From the NCBI RefSeq assembly GCF_024494355.1, contig NZ_JAKNQY010000038.1, forward strand, positions 1 through 39,147: a stretch of 39,147 bases of DNA. The letters run 5' to 3'. The position numbers and the translations under genes are program-made. The DNA is from Pseudomonas sp. Q11. GTDB taxonomy: Bacteria; Pseudomonadota; Gammaproteobacteria; Pseudomonadales; Pseudomonadaceae. Position 1 is the stretch's first letter. Every line of letters starts with the position of its first letter. The notes under the pieces were generated by a model. The model was not told where the DNA came from and ran no database searches. It worked only from the letters and a program-made list of their open reading frames with translations. This document shows positions 23,374-33,800 of this stretch, in pieces.

Positions 23374-24708
23374 ATGTCCTGGAACAATCGCGTGGTCTGG
23401 TCGGAAGGCATGTTCATTGGAACGCAGCACTTCCAGCAGCATGACCGTTACCTGGAAAACCTCATCGACGCGCGCAACCGTCCGTTGTCGGCCGGTGCCT
23501 GGGGGTTTTCCCAATTGCTGATCGACCAGGGCCTGCTGGCCCAGGGCAAGCTGGCGATCATTTCGGCGCGGGGCCTGCTGCCGGACGGCACACCGTTCAA
23601 CATCCCCGAGGACGACCTGGCGCCGCCTGCGCTGAATGTCGATGACAAGCTGCGCGATGGCCTGGTGTACCTGGCGTTGCCGCTCAAGCGTGCCGGTGCG
23701 CGTGACACCGTTGATGAAGGCGAAGCCCTGGGCGCGGCGCGCTACGTGAGCCAGGTGTGCGAAGTGCGCGACGATAACGCACCGTTCGAGAACCGCGCGC
23801 CGGTGGCCCTGGGCTCCCGAGCGTTGCGTCTGTTGACCGCACAGGATGGCATCAGCGACTACGCCGCCATCGGCCTGGTCCGCATCAAAGAAAAGCGCGC
23901 CGACCGCGCCCTGGTGCTGGACGACGCCTACATCCCGCCGCTGCTGGATGTGGCCGCCTCTAAACCGCTGGCGGCATTTCGCAGTGAACTGTTGGGCCTG
24001 CTCCATCAACGCGGCGAAGCCCTTGCCGGGCGGGTGGTCGCGTCCGGTGCCGGTGGCGCCTCGGAGATCGCCGATTTCATGCTGCTGCAACTGGTCAACC
24101 GCGCGCAGCCGTTGATCCAGCACCTGAGCCAGCTGAGCCCGTTGCACCCCGAGCGGTTCTACAGCGAGCTGGTCAGCCTGGCCGGGGAGTTCTCGACCTT
24201 TACCGCTTCGGGGCGACGACCGCAGAAATATCCGCAATACCAGCACGATGACCTGGCGCTCAGTTACGTGCCGGTCATGCAAGCCCTGCGTGAGGCCCTG
24301 TCGATGCTGATCGACAGCAAGGCCACGCCGATTCCGATTGTCGAGAAAGCCTACGGCATCCACGTGGCGATGCTGGCCGACAAGACCCTGCTCGACAGCG
24401 CCAGTTTCATCCTGGTGGTGCGTGCCGATGTCCCGGCCGAAACCCTGCGCGGTCGCTTTGGCCAGCAGAGCAAGGTCGGTTCGGTGGAGCACATTCGCGA
24501 TCTGGTCAACCTGCAGCTGCCGGGCATCGGCCTGCTGCCGTTGCCGGTGGCGCCACGCCAGCTTCCGTACCACGCCGGCTCCACCTACTACGAACTCGAC
24601 CGCGGTAGCGATCACTGGCAGCAATTGAGCAACTCCGGCGGGTTCGCGTTCCACATCGCCGGCCAGTTCCCGGGGCTGAACCTGGCTTTCTGGGCGATCC
24701 GAGGATAA
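23374..24708 (+). CDS. tssK: T6SS baseplate protein TssK
   Basis: A 444-residue TssK, the trimeric connector joining the baseplate wedge to the TssL/TssM membrane complex. The opening NRVVWSEGMFIGTQHFQQHDRYLE is the family signature. The shoulder domain follows (about to residue 180), then a helical neck, and a C-terminal domain with SMLIDSKATPIPI, HVAMLADKTLLDSASFILVV, and LPGIGLLPLPVAPRQLPYHAG. It is cytoplasmic. It lies 15 bp after tssJ and 6 bp before tssL in a tightly packed operon. Confidence 0.97.
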   Translation: MSWNNRVVWSEGMFIGTQHFQQHDRYLENLIDARNRPLSAGAWGFSQLLIDQGLLAQGKLAIISARGLLPDGTPFNIPEDDLAPPALNVDDKLRDGLVYLALPLKRAGARDTVDEGEALGAARYVSQVCEVRDDNAPFENRAPVALGSRALRLLTAQDGISDYAAIGLVRIKEKRADRALVLDDAYIPPLLDVAASKPLAAFRSELLGLLHQRGEALAGRVVASGAGGASEIADFMLLQLVNRAQPLIQHLSQLSPLHPERFYSELVSLAGEFSTFTASGRRPQKYPQYQHDDLALSYVPVMQALREALSMLIDSKATPIPIVEKAYGIHVAMLADKTLLDSASFILVVRADVPAETLRGRFGQQSKVGSVEHIRDLVNLQLPGIGLLPLPVAPRQLPYHAGSTYYELDRGSDHWQQLSNSGGFAFHIAGQFPGLNLAFWAIRG

Positions 24709-24714
24709 ACCGCG

Positions 24715-26019
24715 ATGAGCAACGACGATCGTACTCAGTTCATGCCGACGCCCGGTGGCCGTGGCGCCGACCCATTCCGCCCGGACCCTGGTCGTCCACA
24801 GCCGGCGCCCGCACCGCTGTCGATGCCGGCCGCCCCGGTCCTGACCGGCAAGGCCCAAGGCCTCAACCCGCTGGAAAGCGCGGCCGGTCCGCTGCTGGCG
24901 CTGTTGACGCGCCTGCGCAACACCATTGCCCATCCGGCCCCGGCCAGCCTGCGGGCGCAATTGTTGGCGTACCTGCGTCAGTTCGAGGAACGCGCCGAAA
25001 CCGCCGGCGTGGTGCGCAATGACGTGCTGCTGGCTCGTTACGCCCTGTGCACCGCCCTGGATGAAGCCGTGTTGAGTACCCCCTGGGGTGGCGCCAGCGA
25101 CTGGGGCAAACAGAGCCTGCTGATCACCGTGCACAACGAAGCCTGGGGCGGCGAGAAGGTGTTCCAGCTTCTGGAACATTGCCTGCAAAGCCCACGGGAG
25201 CGCTTGTATCTGCTGGAGCTTCTGTACCTGTGCATGTGCCTGGGTTTCGAAGGGCGCTACCGGGTGATGAACGACGGGCGCAGCCAACTGGAAGCCTTGC
25301 GCGAGCGCACCAGCGCGGTGATCCGCAGTGCCCGTGGCGACTACGAGCGTGAGCTGTCGCCGCACTGGCGCGGTGTCACCGTAGCCCGTGATCGGCTGGC
25401 GCAATTCATGCCGCCGTGGATCGCCGTGGCCATTGGCGCGGCCTTGTTGCTGGCGCTGCTGTTTGGCCTGCGCATGAAACTGGCCTCCGATGCCGAGCCG
25501 GTGTTCAAGAACATCCATGCCCTGGGGGAAATCCCGGTGCAAGCCATCGACCGTCCCGTGGTGCAGCCCAAAGTGATCGAACGACCACGCCTGGCCGGCT
25601 TCCTGGCCGATGAAATCAGGGCCGGTCGGGTCGCGGTGGAAGATGCCGTGGATCGTTCGGTGGTGACGATCCGTGGCGATGAGCTGTTCGCCTCGGGCAG
25701 CGCCAGCATCTCCGATGACCTGGAGCCGCTGATGCTGCGCATCGCCGATGCCATTCGCAAGGTCAAGGGCCAGGTCCTGGTGACCGGCCACAGCGACAAT
25801 CGCCCGATTGCCACCCTCAGGTTCCCGTCCAACTGGGCCTTGTCCGAGGCGCGGGCCAAGTCGGTATTGCAAATCCTCTCGGCCAAGACCGGCCAGGCCG
25901 AGCGCTTCAGCGCCGAAGGCCGCAGCGACACCGAGCCGTTGGCTTCCAACGCCACCGCAGAGGGGCGTGCGCGCAATCGTCGGGTTGAAATCACAGTATT
26001 GGCGGAGGGGGTCGAGTGA
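24715..26019 (+). CDS. tssL: T6SS inner-membrane protein TssL with OmpA-like domain
   Basis: A 434-residue TssL (DotU/IcmH family). A Pro-rich N-terminus (to about 50) leads to the cytoplasmic DotU domain (about 50-230; ARYALCTALDEAVLSTPWGG is diagnostic). One transmembrane helix follows (about 234-252, PPWIAVAIGAALLLALLFGL). The periplasmic part is an OmpA/MotB-type peptidoglycan-binding domain (about 315-430) with TGHSDNRPI (357-365) and ARNRRVEI near the end. This extended form anchors the complex to the cell wall, as in TssL1 of P. aeruginosa; short TssL proteins use a separate TagL. Its TGA overlaps the GTG start of tssM. Confidence 0.96.
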   Translation: MSNDDRTQFMPTPGGRGADPFRPDPGRPQPAPAPLSMPAAPVLTGKAQGLNPLESAAGPLLALLTRLRNTIAHPAPASLRAQLLAYLRQFEERAETAGVVRNDVLLARYALCTALDEAVLSTPWGGASDWGKQSLLITVHNEAWGGEKVFQLLEHCLQSPRERLYLLELLYLCMCLGFEGRYRVMNDGRSQLEALRERTSAVIRSARGDYERELSPHWRGVTVARDRLAQFMPPWIAVAIGAALLLALLFGLRMKLASDAEPVFKNIHALGEIPVQAIDRPVVQPKVIERPRLAGFLADEIRAGRVAVEDAVDRSVVTIRGDELFASGSASISDDLEPLMLRIADAIRKVKGQVLVTGHSDNRPIATLRFPSNWALSEARAKSVLQILSAKTGQAERFSAEGRSDTEPLASNATAEGRARNRRVEITVLAEGVE

Positions 26020-29000
26020 AGGCGTTTTTCAGTTTTATGACCCGCTGGGTCATCCCGCTGCTGGGGCTGATCGCCCTTAGCCTGATCATCTGGTTCGTCG
26101 GCCCGCTGCTGGAGTGGCTGGTGCCCGAAGGCCGTCGTTGGGCGTTGATCATTCTGGTGTTCGCGGTGTGGATCGCCTACCGGGTGTTTCGCATCATCCA
26201 GGCCCGCCGGCAGGCCGCCGAAGTCATGCGCAGCCTGGCCGAGCAAACCCCGCCCGACCCTAGCAGCATCGCTACGGCCGAAGAACTCGAAACCCTGCGC
26301 CAGCGCATGGACGAAGCCTTGGCGCTGTTGAGGAAAGCCAAGCTGGGTGGGGACGAGCGCCGCAACCTCTACGAACTGCCGTGGTACGTGATCATCGGCC
26401 CGCCGGGTTCGGGCAAGACCACTGCGCTGGTCAACTCCGGGCTGCATTTCCCGTTGGCCGCGCAACTGGGCGCCGGCGCGGTACGCGGCGTGGGCGGTAC
26501 GCGCAACTGTGATTGGTGGTTTACCGACCAGGCGGTGCTGCTCGACACCGCTGGCCGCTACACCACCCAGGACAGTGACGCGACGGTCGACAAGGCCGCG
26601 TGGCTGGGCTTTCTTGGCCTGCTGAAAAAGCAGCGGGCCCGTCGCCCGATTGACGGTGCGTTCATCGCTATCAGCCTGTCGGACCTGCTGCTGGGCAGCG
26701 ACGCCGAACGTGCAGCTCATGCCGCGGCGATTCGCCTGCGCATCCAGGAGCTGTACACCCAACTGGGCGTGCGCTTCCCGATCTACCTGATGCTGACCAA
26801 GCTCGATCTGGTGCCCGGGTTCATGGAGTTCTTCGACAGCCTGAGCAAGGAAGAGCGCGCCCAGGTCTGGGGCATGACCTTCGCCCTGGACGATGGCAAG
26901 AGCAACGACAGCCCGCTGGCGCATCTGCAAAGCGAATTCGCCGGCCTTGAGCAGCGCCTCAACGACCGTCTGGTGGAACGCTTGCAGCAAGAGCGCGACC
27001 CGGCGCGGCGCGACTTGATCTACGGTTTTCCGCAACAGTTCGGCGCCTTGAAGGATTGCCTGCAAAGTTTCCTCGAAGGTGTGTTTAAACCCAATGCCTT
27101 CGAAGAACGTGTACTGCTGCGTGGGGTGTATTTCACCAGCGGCACCCAGGAAGGCAGCCCGATCGATCGCTTGATCGGCTCCATGGCCCAGAGCATGAAC
27201 CTGGACCGCCAGCACCTGGCGCGCCAGACCGGCACCGGGCGCAGTTACTTCATCGAAAAACTCTTCACCGCCGTGGCGTTTGCCGAGCGTGGGCTGGTGG
27301 GCGTCGATCCCAAAGTTGAGCGGCGGCGCAAGTGGATCGCCCGGGGTGTATTGGCCTCGACCGTGGCTTTGGTGCTGGTGGTTTCGACGTTGTGGTGGAT
27401 CAGCTATCGGGCCAACCAGGCGTACATCACCCAGGTCGATCAGAAAGTCGCGCCGCTGGGCCAGGCCGTGCAAAGTCTTAGTCCGGCACAGCGCGATGTC
27501 CTTGCCGTATTGCCATTGCTCAACGCCGTGAAGCATCTGGCGGATGACGCGCCTGATTGGGCTGAAGGCCTGGGCCTGTATCAGGGCGACATGCTCGAAG
27601 CCGAGTCCGGCAGTGTCTATCGCAAGTTGTTGATCGCCGTGTTCGCGCCACGCTTGCTGACGCGTATCGAAGAGCAATTGCACAGCGGCGGCAGTTCGGA
27701 TTTCCTCTATGAAGGCTTGAAGGCCTACCTGATGCTCGCCGACAACGAGCACTACGATGCCGACTTCATCAAGGCCTGGGTTGCCCTGGATTGGGACCGC
27801 AGCCTGCCGCGTGACCTGCCGGCCGACCAACGTCTGGCCCTGGGCGAGCATTTGCAGGCGCTGTTCGAGCGTCGTCCGCCCACCGCACGCCTGGACCCGC
27901 GCTTGATCGAAGACCTGCGCCGGCAATTGCAGCAACTGCCCGTGGCCCAGCGCGTCTATGACCGGGTCAAGCGCCAGAAACTGCCCGAGGGCATCGCCGA
28001 CTTTCGCCTCAACGAAGCCGCCGGCCGCGACGCTGCGCTGGTGTTCAGCCGCAAGAGCGGCAAACCGTTGGGCGAGCCACTGAGCGGGTTCTTCACGGTC
28101 AAGGGCTACCGCCAGGGCTTCTTGCTCACCAGCCTGAACCAGGCTGGAACGCTGGCTGAAGAACAATGGGTGTTGGGGCGCGACGAGGCCGGGCAGCAGG
28201 ACGTCGCCAGCCTGGCCGCCGAAGTGCGTCGCCTGTATTTCCAGGACTATCAGCGCCAATGGGACGCCTTGCTGGCCGACATCGACTTCGTACCGATCAC
28301 CAGCGTGGCCCAGGCCGCCGATGTCTTGCGGGTGCTGTCCGGGCCAAGTTCGCCGTTGAAAAAGCTGTTGGTGGCGGTGGCGAAAGAAACCGACCTGCAG
28401 CAGGAAGAACGTTTGCTGGCGGCCCAAGGCGAGCAGGTCGAAGGCGGTGTGGACAAGCTCAAGGAGCGCCTGGGCAGCTTGCTCGGCCAGGAGCAGGCGA
28501 CGCAAAACGCACCCCAGGCCAGCGTTGACCCGGTCACCGCGCATTTTGCCGAGCTCAACAGCATCGTCAGCAAAAGCGAAGGCGAACCGGCGGCCATCGA
28601 TGGCCTGCTCGCCGACATGAATGCCTTGTACGTGCAGATCAGCGCCATGGTCGGCGCCAGCGGCGACGCCCTGCTCGGCGAAGCCAAGAACCAGGCCCAG
28701 GCCGCCGCCACACGGGTCAGTCTCAACGCCGAACGCCAGCCGCCGCTGGTGCAGGGCCTGGTCAAGTCGGTGGTCAACTCCACCACCAACAGCATGATGG
28801 GCGGAGTGCGCAATCAACTGAACGCTGCCTGGACCAGCGAAGTGGTGAACATCTACCGCCAGTCCCTGGCCGGGCGTTATCCCATGTCGCCAGGCAGTGC
28901 GCGGGACGCGACCCTGGACGACTTCGGTCAGTTCTTCGGCGTCGGCGGGGTGATGGACAACTACTTCCGCAAGTACCTGCAACCCTACGTCGACACCTCG

Positions 29001-29516
29001 ACCCGGGCCTGGCGCTGGCAACCGGGCGCGGCACAGAAGCTCGGTATCGCCCCTGGCGTGCTGCAAACCTTCCAGCGTGCGGCCACCATCCGCGACGCGT
29101 TTTTCCGCTCCGGCGGCACTCAGCCGCTGGTGCGTTTCGAGCTCAAGCCGGTGGCGATGGACTCGACCATCACCCAGTTTTTGCTCGACCTCGACGGCCA
29201 GCAACTGAGCTACGACCACGGCCCGAGCCGTCCGACCGCCATGCAGTGGCCCAACCCCGGCAGCATCGGCGTAGTGCGGATCTCGATCATGCCGCCCTCG
29301 GCCAATGGTCGTTCCGGCATCACCCTGGATGGCCCGTGGGCCTGGTTCCGGCTGTTGGAGCAATCGGACCTGACTGCCGGCAACTCGCCGGACCGCTTCA
29401 ACCTGCGGTTGCGGGTCGACGGCGCCAGCGCCTCTTACGAGCTGCGGGCCAACAGCGCCTTCAACCCGTTCAAGAGCCGCGTGCTCAGCGGCTTCAGCCT
29501 GCCGGAGCGGCTATGA
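26016..29516 (+). CDS. tssM: T6SS inner-membrane protein TssM (IcmF)
   Basis: A 1166-residue IcmF-family protein forming the trans-envelope channel with TssJ and TssL. Two N-terminal membrane helices (about 10-32 and 41-58) are followed by a cytoplasmic NTPase-like domain with Walker A GPPGSGKT at 128-135. A third helix lies at about 440-462 (GVLASTVALVLVVSTLWWISY). The long periplasmic region ends in the conserved IcmF C-terminal domains (MGGVRNQLNAAWTSEVVNIYRQ, FFGVGGVMDNYFRKYLQP). The GTG at 26016 overlaps the tssL stop (GTGA); its end overlaps tagF (ATGA). The Walker A is intact, so nucleotide binding is possible; it is lost in some TssM families. Confidence 0.97.
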   Translation: MKAFFSFMTRWVIPLLGLIALSLIIWFVGPLLEWLVPEGRRWALIILVFAVWIAYRVFRIIQARRQAAEVMRSLAEQTPPDPSSIATAEELETLRQRMDEALALLRKAKLGGDERRNLYELPWYVIIGPPGSGKTTALVNSGLHFPLAAQLGAGAVRGVGGTRNCDWWFTDQAVLLDTAGRYTTQDSDATVDKAAWLGFLGLLKKQRARRPIDGAFIAISLSDLLLGSDAERAAHAAAIRLRIQELYTQLGVRFPIYLMLTKLDLVPGFMEFFDSLSKEERAQVWGMTFALDDGKSNDSPLAHLQSEFAGLEQRLNDRLVERLQQERDPARRDLIYGFPQQFGALKDCLQSFLEGVFKPNAFEERVLLRGVYFTSGTQEGSPIDRLIGSMAQSMNLDRQHLARQTGTGRSYFIEKLFTAVAFAERGLVGVDPKVERRRKWIARGVLASTVALVLVVSTLWWISYRANQAYITQVDQKVAPLGQAVQSLSPAQRDVLAVLPLLNAVKHLADDAPDWAEGLGLYQGDMLEAESGSVYRKLLIAVFAPRLLTRIEEQLHSGGSSDFLYEGLKAYLMLADNEHYDADFIKAWVALDWDRSLPRDLPADQRLALGEHLQALFERRPPTARLDPRLIEDLRRQLQQLPVAQRVYDRVKRQKLPEGIADFRLNEAAGRDAALVFSRKSGKPLGEPLSGFFTVKGYRQGFLLTSLNQAGTLAEEQWVLGRDEAGQQDVASLAAEVRRLYFQDYQRQWDALLADIDFVPITSVAQAADVLRVLSGPSSPLKKLLVAVAKETDLQQEERLLAAQGEQVEGGVDKLKERLGSLLGQEQATQNAPQASVDPVTAHFAELNSIVSKSEGEPAAIDGLLADMNALYVQISAMVGASGDALLGEAKNQAQAAATRVSLNAERQPPLVQGLVKSVVNSTTNSMMGGVRNQLNAAWTSEVVNIYRQSLAGRYPMSPGSARDATLDDFGQFFGVGGVMDNYFRKYLQPYVDTSTRAWRWQPGAAQKLGIAPGVLQTFQRAATIRDAFFRSGGTQPLVRFELKPVAMDSTITQFLLDLDGQQLSYDHGPSRPTAMQWPNPGSIGVVRISIMPPSANGRSGITLDGPWAWFRLLEQSDLTAGNSPDRFNLRLRVDGASASYELRANSAFNPFKSRVLSGFSLPERL

Positions 29517-30166
29517 GTACGCCGGGCTTCTATGGAAAGTTGGCCAGCCGCGGGGACTTCGTCAGCCGTGGCTTGCCCCAGAGTTTTATCGGTCCGTGGG
29601 ACTCGTGGCTGGCGGCGGGCTTGCTCGCCAGCCAGACCGGCCTGGGCGAGCGTTGGCTGGATGCCTATCTGGTCAGCCCGTTGTGGCGCTTCATGGTCGC
29701 GCCCGGGGTCTGCGGGCCCGATGCCGCCGTGGGCGTGGTGATGCCGAGTATCGACCGGGTCGGCCGCTATTTTCCGCTGACCGTCGCAGTACTGCTGGAG
29801 CCCGACGCGGACCCGGCGTCGGTGGTGGGCGGTGCGGACGACTGGTTTGAACGGGTGGAGAACCTGTTGCTGAGCACCTTGAACGTGGAGGCCAGTTTCG
29901 AGGCCTTTGGCGCAGAACTGGAAAGCCTGGGTAGCCCGGCATGCCTGCCGCGCAACCCAAGCAGCCGTTTTGCCAGCCTGCACCGCTTTGATGCCACTGA
30001 CCCGCAACAGCGTCTGAGTGCCCTCGCTGAATCGGCCTGCGAAGGCGTCAGTTTGTGGTGGGGCCAGGGTTCGGAACGTATCGCGCCCGGTTTGATGCGG
30101 TGTCAGGGTTTGCCGGCCGCCGCTGATTTTGCGCAATTTTTGCTCGGCCAAGAAGGTGTTGTGTAG
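29513..30166 (+). CDS. tagF: T6SS post-translational repressor TagF
   Basis: A 217-residue TagF (ImpM family). In P. aeruginosa TagF holds H1-T6SS inactive independently of the PpkA/PppA branch, by interacting with Fha. The start GFYGKLASRGDFVSRGLPQSFIGPWDSWL is characteristic, as is PDAAVGVVMPSIDRVGRYFPLTVA. The last third has CEGVSLWWGQGSERIAPGLMRCQGLPA. The ATG overlaps the tssM stop (ATGA), and the stop abuts the pppA ATG without a gap. It is not fused to PppA, as it is in some other species. Confidence 0.94.
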   Translation: MSTPGFYGKLASRGDFVSRGLPQSFIGPWDSWLAAGLLASQTGLGERWLDAYLVSPLWRFMVAPGVCGPDAAVGVVMPSIDRVGRYFPLTVAVLLEPDADPASVVGGADDWFERVENLLLSTLNVEASFEAFGAELESLGSPACLPRNPSSRFASLHRFDATDPQQRLSALAESACEGVSLWWGQGSERIAPGLMRCQGLPAAADFAQFLLGQEGVV

Positions 30167-30898
30167 ATGCGTCCAAGTGTTGGAAATGCCTTCAAGTCTG
30201 CAAGCAAGAGCCATGTCGGCATGGTTCGCCAGGTCAATGAAGACGCGTGCCTGGATCTGCCGGAAAACGGCCTGTGGGTGGTCGCCGATGGCATGGGTGG
30301 GCACGCGGCGGGCGACTACGTCAGTAGCCTGATCGTCGACAGCCTGCGCGGCATTGCCGCGGGCCGCTCACTGGACGAATACGTCGCCGCGCTACACAGC
30401 GATTTGCTGCGGGTCAACGCCGCGGTGCGTGAAGAAACCGCCAACCGTGGCGTGACCATGATGGGCAGCACCGTGGTGGTGCTGGTTACGCGGGACCTGC
30501 GCGGCATGTGCCTGTGGGCCGGTGACAGTCGCTTGTACCGCCTGCGCGACGGCAAGCTCGACAGCATTTCCCGCGATCACAGCTACGTCCAGGACCTGCA
30601 GGACAGTGGCCTGCTCAGCGAAGCCGAAGCCCGGGTGCATCCGCGGGCCAACATCGTCACCCGTGCCATCGGGGTCGAGGCGCAACTGAATTTGGCGATG
30701 GTCGAGTTGCTGCTGGTGCCCGGCGACAGCTACCTGTTGTGCAGCGACGGGCTGACCAAGACCGTCGAGGACGATGAGATCCGTGAAGTCTTGAACCACG
30801 ACGAGCCCGGCGAGATCGCCAGCAGCCTGGTGTCCCTGGGCCTGATGCGCGGCGCGCCGGACAACATCACCGTGGTTGTCGTGAAGGTGCCGTCATGA
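30167..30898 (+). CDS. pppA: PP2C-type phosphatase PppA (Stp1)
   Basis: A 243-residue Ser/Thr phosphatase of the PPM/PP2C family that removes the Fha phosphate placed by PpkA, returning the system to rest. Metal-binding motifs are present: NED (24-26), VADGMGGHAAGD with D41-G42, GDSRLYRLRDG, SDGLTK, and a terminal APDNITVVVV with the last Asp. It has no signal peptide or membrane segment and should act at the cytoplasmic face. Its TGA overlaps the ppkA ATG. Confidence 0.95.
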   Translation: MRPSVGNAFKSASKSHVGMVRQVNEDACLDLPENGLWVVADGMGGHAAGDYVSSLIVDSLRGIAAGRSLDEYVAALHSDLLRVNAAVREETANRGVTMMGSTVVVLVTRDLRGMCLWAGDSRLYRLRDGKLDSISRDHSYVQDLQDSGLLSEAEARVHPRANIVTRAIGVEAQLNLAMVELLLVPGDSYLLCSDGLTKTVEDDEIREVLNHDEPGEIASSLVSLGLMRGAPDNITVVVVKVPS

Positions 30899-33800
30899 GC
30901 TTGACCTTGAACATTGTCATCCCTGGCTACGACATCGAAGGGCCGATCGGTGAAGGCGCGATGGCCAGCGTCTACCTGGCGACCCAGCGCTCGCTGGAGC
31001 GCAAGGTGGCGTTGAAAGTCATGGCGGCCGCGCTGGCGGCCGACCCGACGTTCTGCGAGCGCTTCCTGCGCGAAGGCAAGACCCTGGCGCGCCTGTCTCA
31101 CCCGCACACGGTCACCATCCATGACATCGGCAACGTCGGTGAGCTGTATTACATGGCCATGGAGTACCTGCCCAACGGCACGCTCAAGGAGCGCATCGCC
31201 GCCGGGCTATCGCCGGAGCAGGGCCTGATCTACATCCGCCAGATTGCCTCGGCCCTGGGTTATGCCCATGGCTTGGGCCTGGTCCACCGTGACGTCAAGC
31301 CGGCCAACATCCTGTTCCGCGCCGACGGCACGGCGGTGCTCTCGGACTTCGGCATCGCCAAGTCCCTGGACGACCGCACCCAATTCACCCAGGCCGGTTT
31401 CGCCGTCGGCACGCCCAGCTACATGAGCCCGGAACAGGCCCGTGGGCAAGACATCGACGGTCGGGCCGACCTGTATGCCCTGGGCGTGGTGCTCTACGAA
31501 ATCCTTGTCGGCAAACTGCCGTATACCGGCAATGACGCGCTGTCCACGGCCCTGGCGCACCTGACCGAACCGTTGCCGGAATTGCCGGTGCATCACGGTC
31601 ATTACCAGGACGTGTTGCGTAAACTGCTGGCCAAAGACCCGGCGGAACGTTTCCCGGATGCGGCGGCGCTGTTGCAGGCGCTGGACAATCTGCCCGAGGA
31701 ATCGGCGCAAGCGACGCTGATCCGACCGTTGCCGTTGCCGGTGTCGACCCCTCCGGGCGGTGATGACCTGGCGGGATTGACCCCGGTGTCCATCGACATT
31801 CCGACGGGGCCCGCACAGCCGCAATCCCAGCCCAAGCCAACCCCGCCACCGGTGAGCCCAACTCAACGGTCCAGCGTTTCGTCGCAGCCCAAGACCCCGC
31901 TGTTCGCACTGGCCGCTGTCGCGGTGGCCGTGGCGCTGGCGTTGGGTGGCGCGGGTTATTGGTGGTTGTCGGGCGATGGTGGAGAAGACGCGAAGCCGCC
32001 GATTGTCTCGACGTCGCCGGTTGATCCGCCGCCGGTCAAGGCGCCTGAAGTGCCCCCGGCAAAGCCGCCTGTGGCGGCGCAGGGCGATGGCGGCCAGCGT
32101 CCCTTGTTGATGGCTGGCAAGAAAACCCTGTTCCAGCGCGTGCTGAGCAAACCGGGCGCCAAGCTTACTGAAGACGCGGGCGCTGCGCCCGGCAAGGCGT
32201 TGCCGGCGTTTTCCGTGTTGTACGTGTATGAGCGCAAAGACCTCGAAGGCAGCCCGTGGCTGCGGGTCGGCGCGGCCACGGACGGGCGCAGCGACGGTTG
32301 GTTGCCGGCCACGCAGGTCAGCGACTGGAAACAAAGCCTGGTGCTCAAGTTCACCGAGCGTTCTGGCCGCGCGCCCGTGATGTTCCTGCGTCAGCCCGGC
32401 GAAGTGGAAAAGCTGCTGGCCGACCCTTCGGCGGCCAGGAACGTGTTGCTCAAGGCCCAGCAGAACCGCGAAGACAACCAGCAAGTGCTGGCCCTGGAGC
32501 CGGCCGCCAGTGCCGTGCCGCAGAATCAGTTCTATCTGTTGCCGATCTTCGATTCCCGCGAAAGCTTCGATGAGACCGGCCAACCGGTGCAGTTGCTGAA
32601 CGTGGCGTCCATCGACCCCGGCAACACGCCGAGGGCTACGACCAATGCGCCCATCAGCACCGCCAACGCTGACGCGTTCCGTACCGCCGTGGTGCTGGTG
32701 GTGGACACCACCGTGTCGATGCAGCCGTACATCGATCAGGTCCGCGACGTGGTCCACGAACTGCAAAGCCGCATCGCCGAGCGTGGCGAGCTGGACAGTG
32801 TCAGTTTCGGCATGGTGGGTTTTCGCAGCAGCACCCGGAAAACCCCCGGCCTGGAGTACGTCGCCAAGACCCTGATCACCCTGGAGCAGGGTCGCGATCC
32901 GCAACGCTTCATGGAGATGGCGCGACAGGTCAAGGCGTCCACGGTGTCGAGCCATTCGTTCAACGAAGATGCGTTTGCCGGTGTCATGGAAGCGGTCGAA
33001 GGCATGGACTGGTCCGGTTATGGCGGGCGCTTGATTCTGTTGGTCACCGATGCCGGTGCCTTGCGCAAGAACGATCCGTTTGCCGCCACGCAAATGAACG
33101 AAGCCGAAGTGCGTCAAGCGGCGCTGGGCAAACAGATCAAGATCTACGCCCTGCACCTGCTCAGCGACGCCGGCAAGAAAACCCACGGCGGTGCGCAGAG
33201 CCAATATCGCACCCTGACCGCCGACGCCAACCCGCGGATCGGTGACCTGTACATTCCGGTGCCGGGCGCCGATGTGCGCAAGTTGGGCGAGCGTGTCGAC
33301 GAGATCGGTTCGGTGTTCGCCGACCTGGTGCATCAGGTGCGCAGCGACAAACCGCAAGCCGTGCCGCAGCTGGGCGCGGCGCCGAGCCTGACTGATAAAT
33401 CGGCGGCGGTCGGCTACGCGATGCATATGGACTTTTTGGGGCGCAAGTCTGCCAGTCAGGCCCCGCAGCTGGTCAGCGCCTGGACCGCCGACCGTGACCT
33501 GACCAACCCGGCGCTGCCGGCGTTCCAGGTGTGCGTGATGCTGACCAAACTGCAACTCAACGACTTGCAACAATCGCTGAAGCTGATCGTCGATGCGGCG
33601 CGCAAGACCCAGACGTCGCCCAAGGATTTCTTCCAGGAAATCGCCAGTGCCAGTGCCTACATGAGCCGCGATCCTTCGGCGTTGCGCAAGGGCGGCAACC
33701 TGGCTGACGGCGGGATTCTCGGCGAGTACCTCGAAGGGCTGCCGTACCGCAGCAAGTCGCTGAACATGACCCAGGACTTGTGGTTGTCCTTGAGTGTGGC

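Noticed and set aside
25341..29363. A 1340-codon minus-strand open frame opposite tssM, and similar long frames opposite tssL/tssK, ppkA and clpV
   Set aside because: They lie antisense to well-supported conserved genes and arise from the strong GC bias at third positions; their translations are low-complexity and rich in His, Gln, Ala and Arg.
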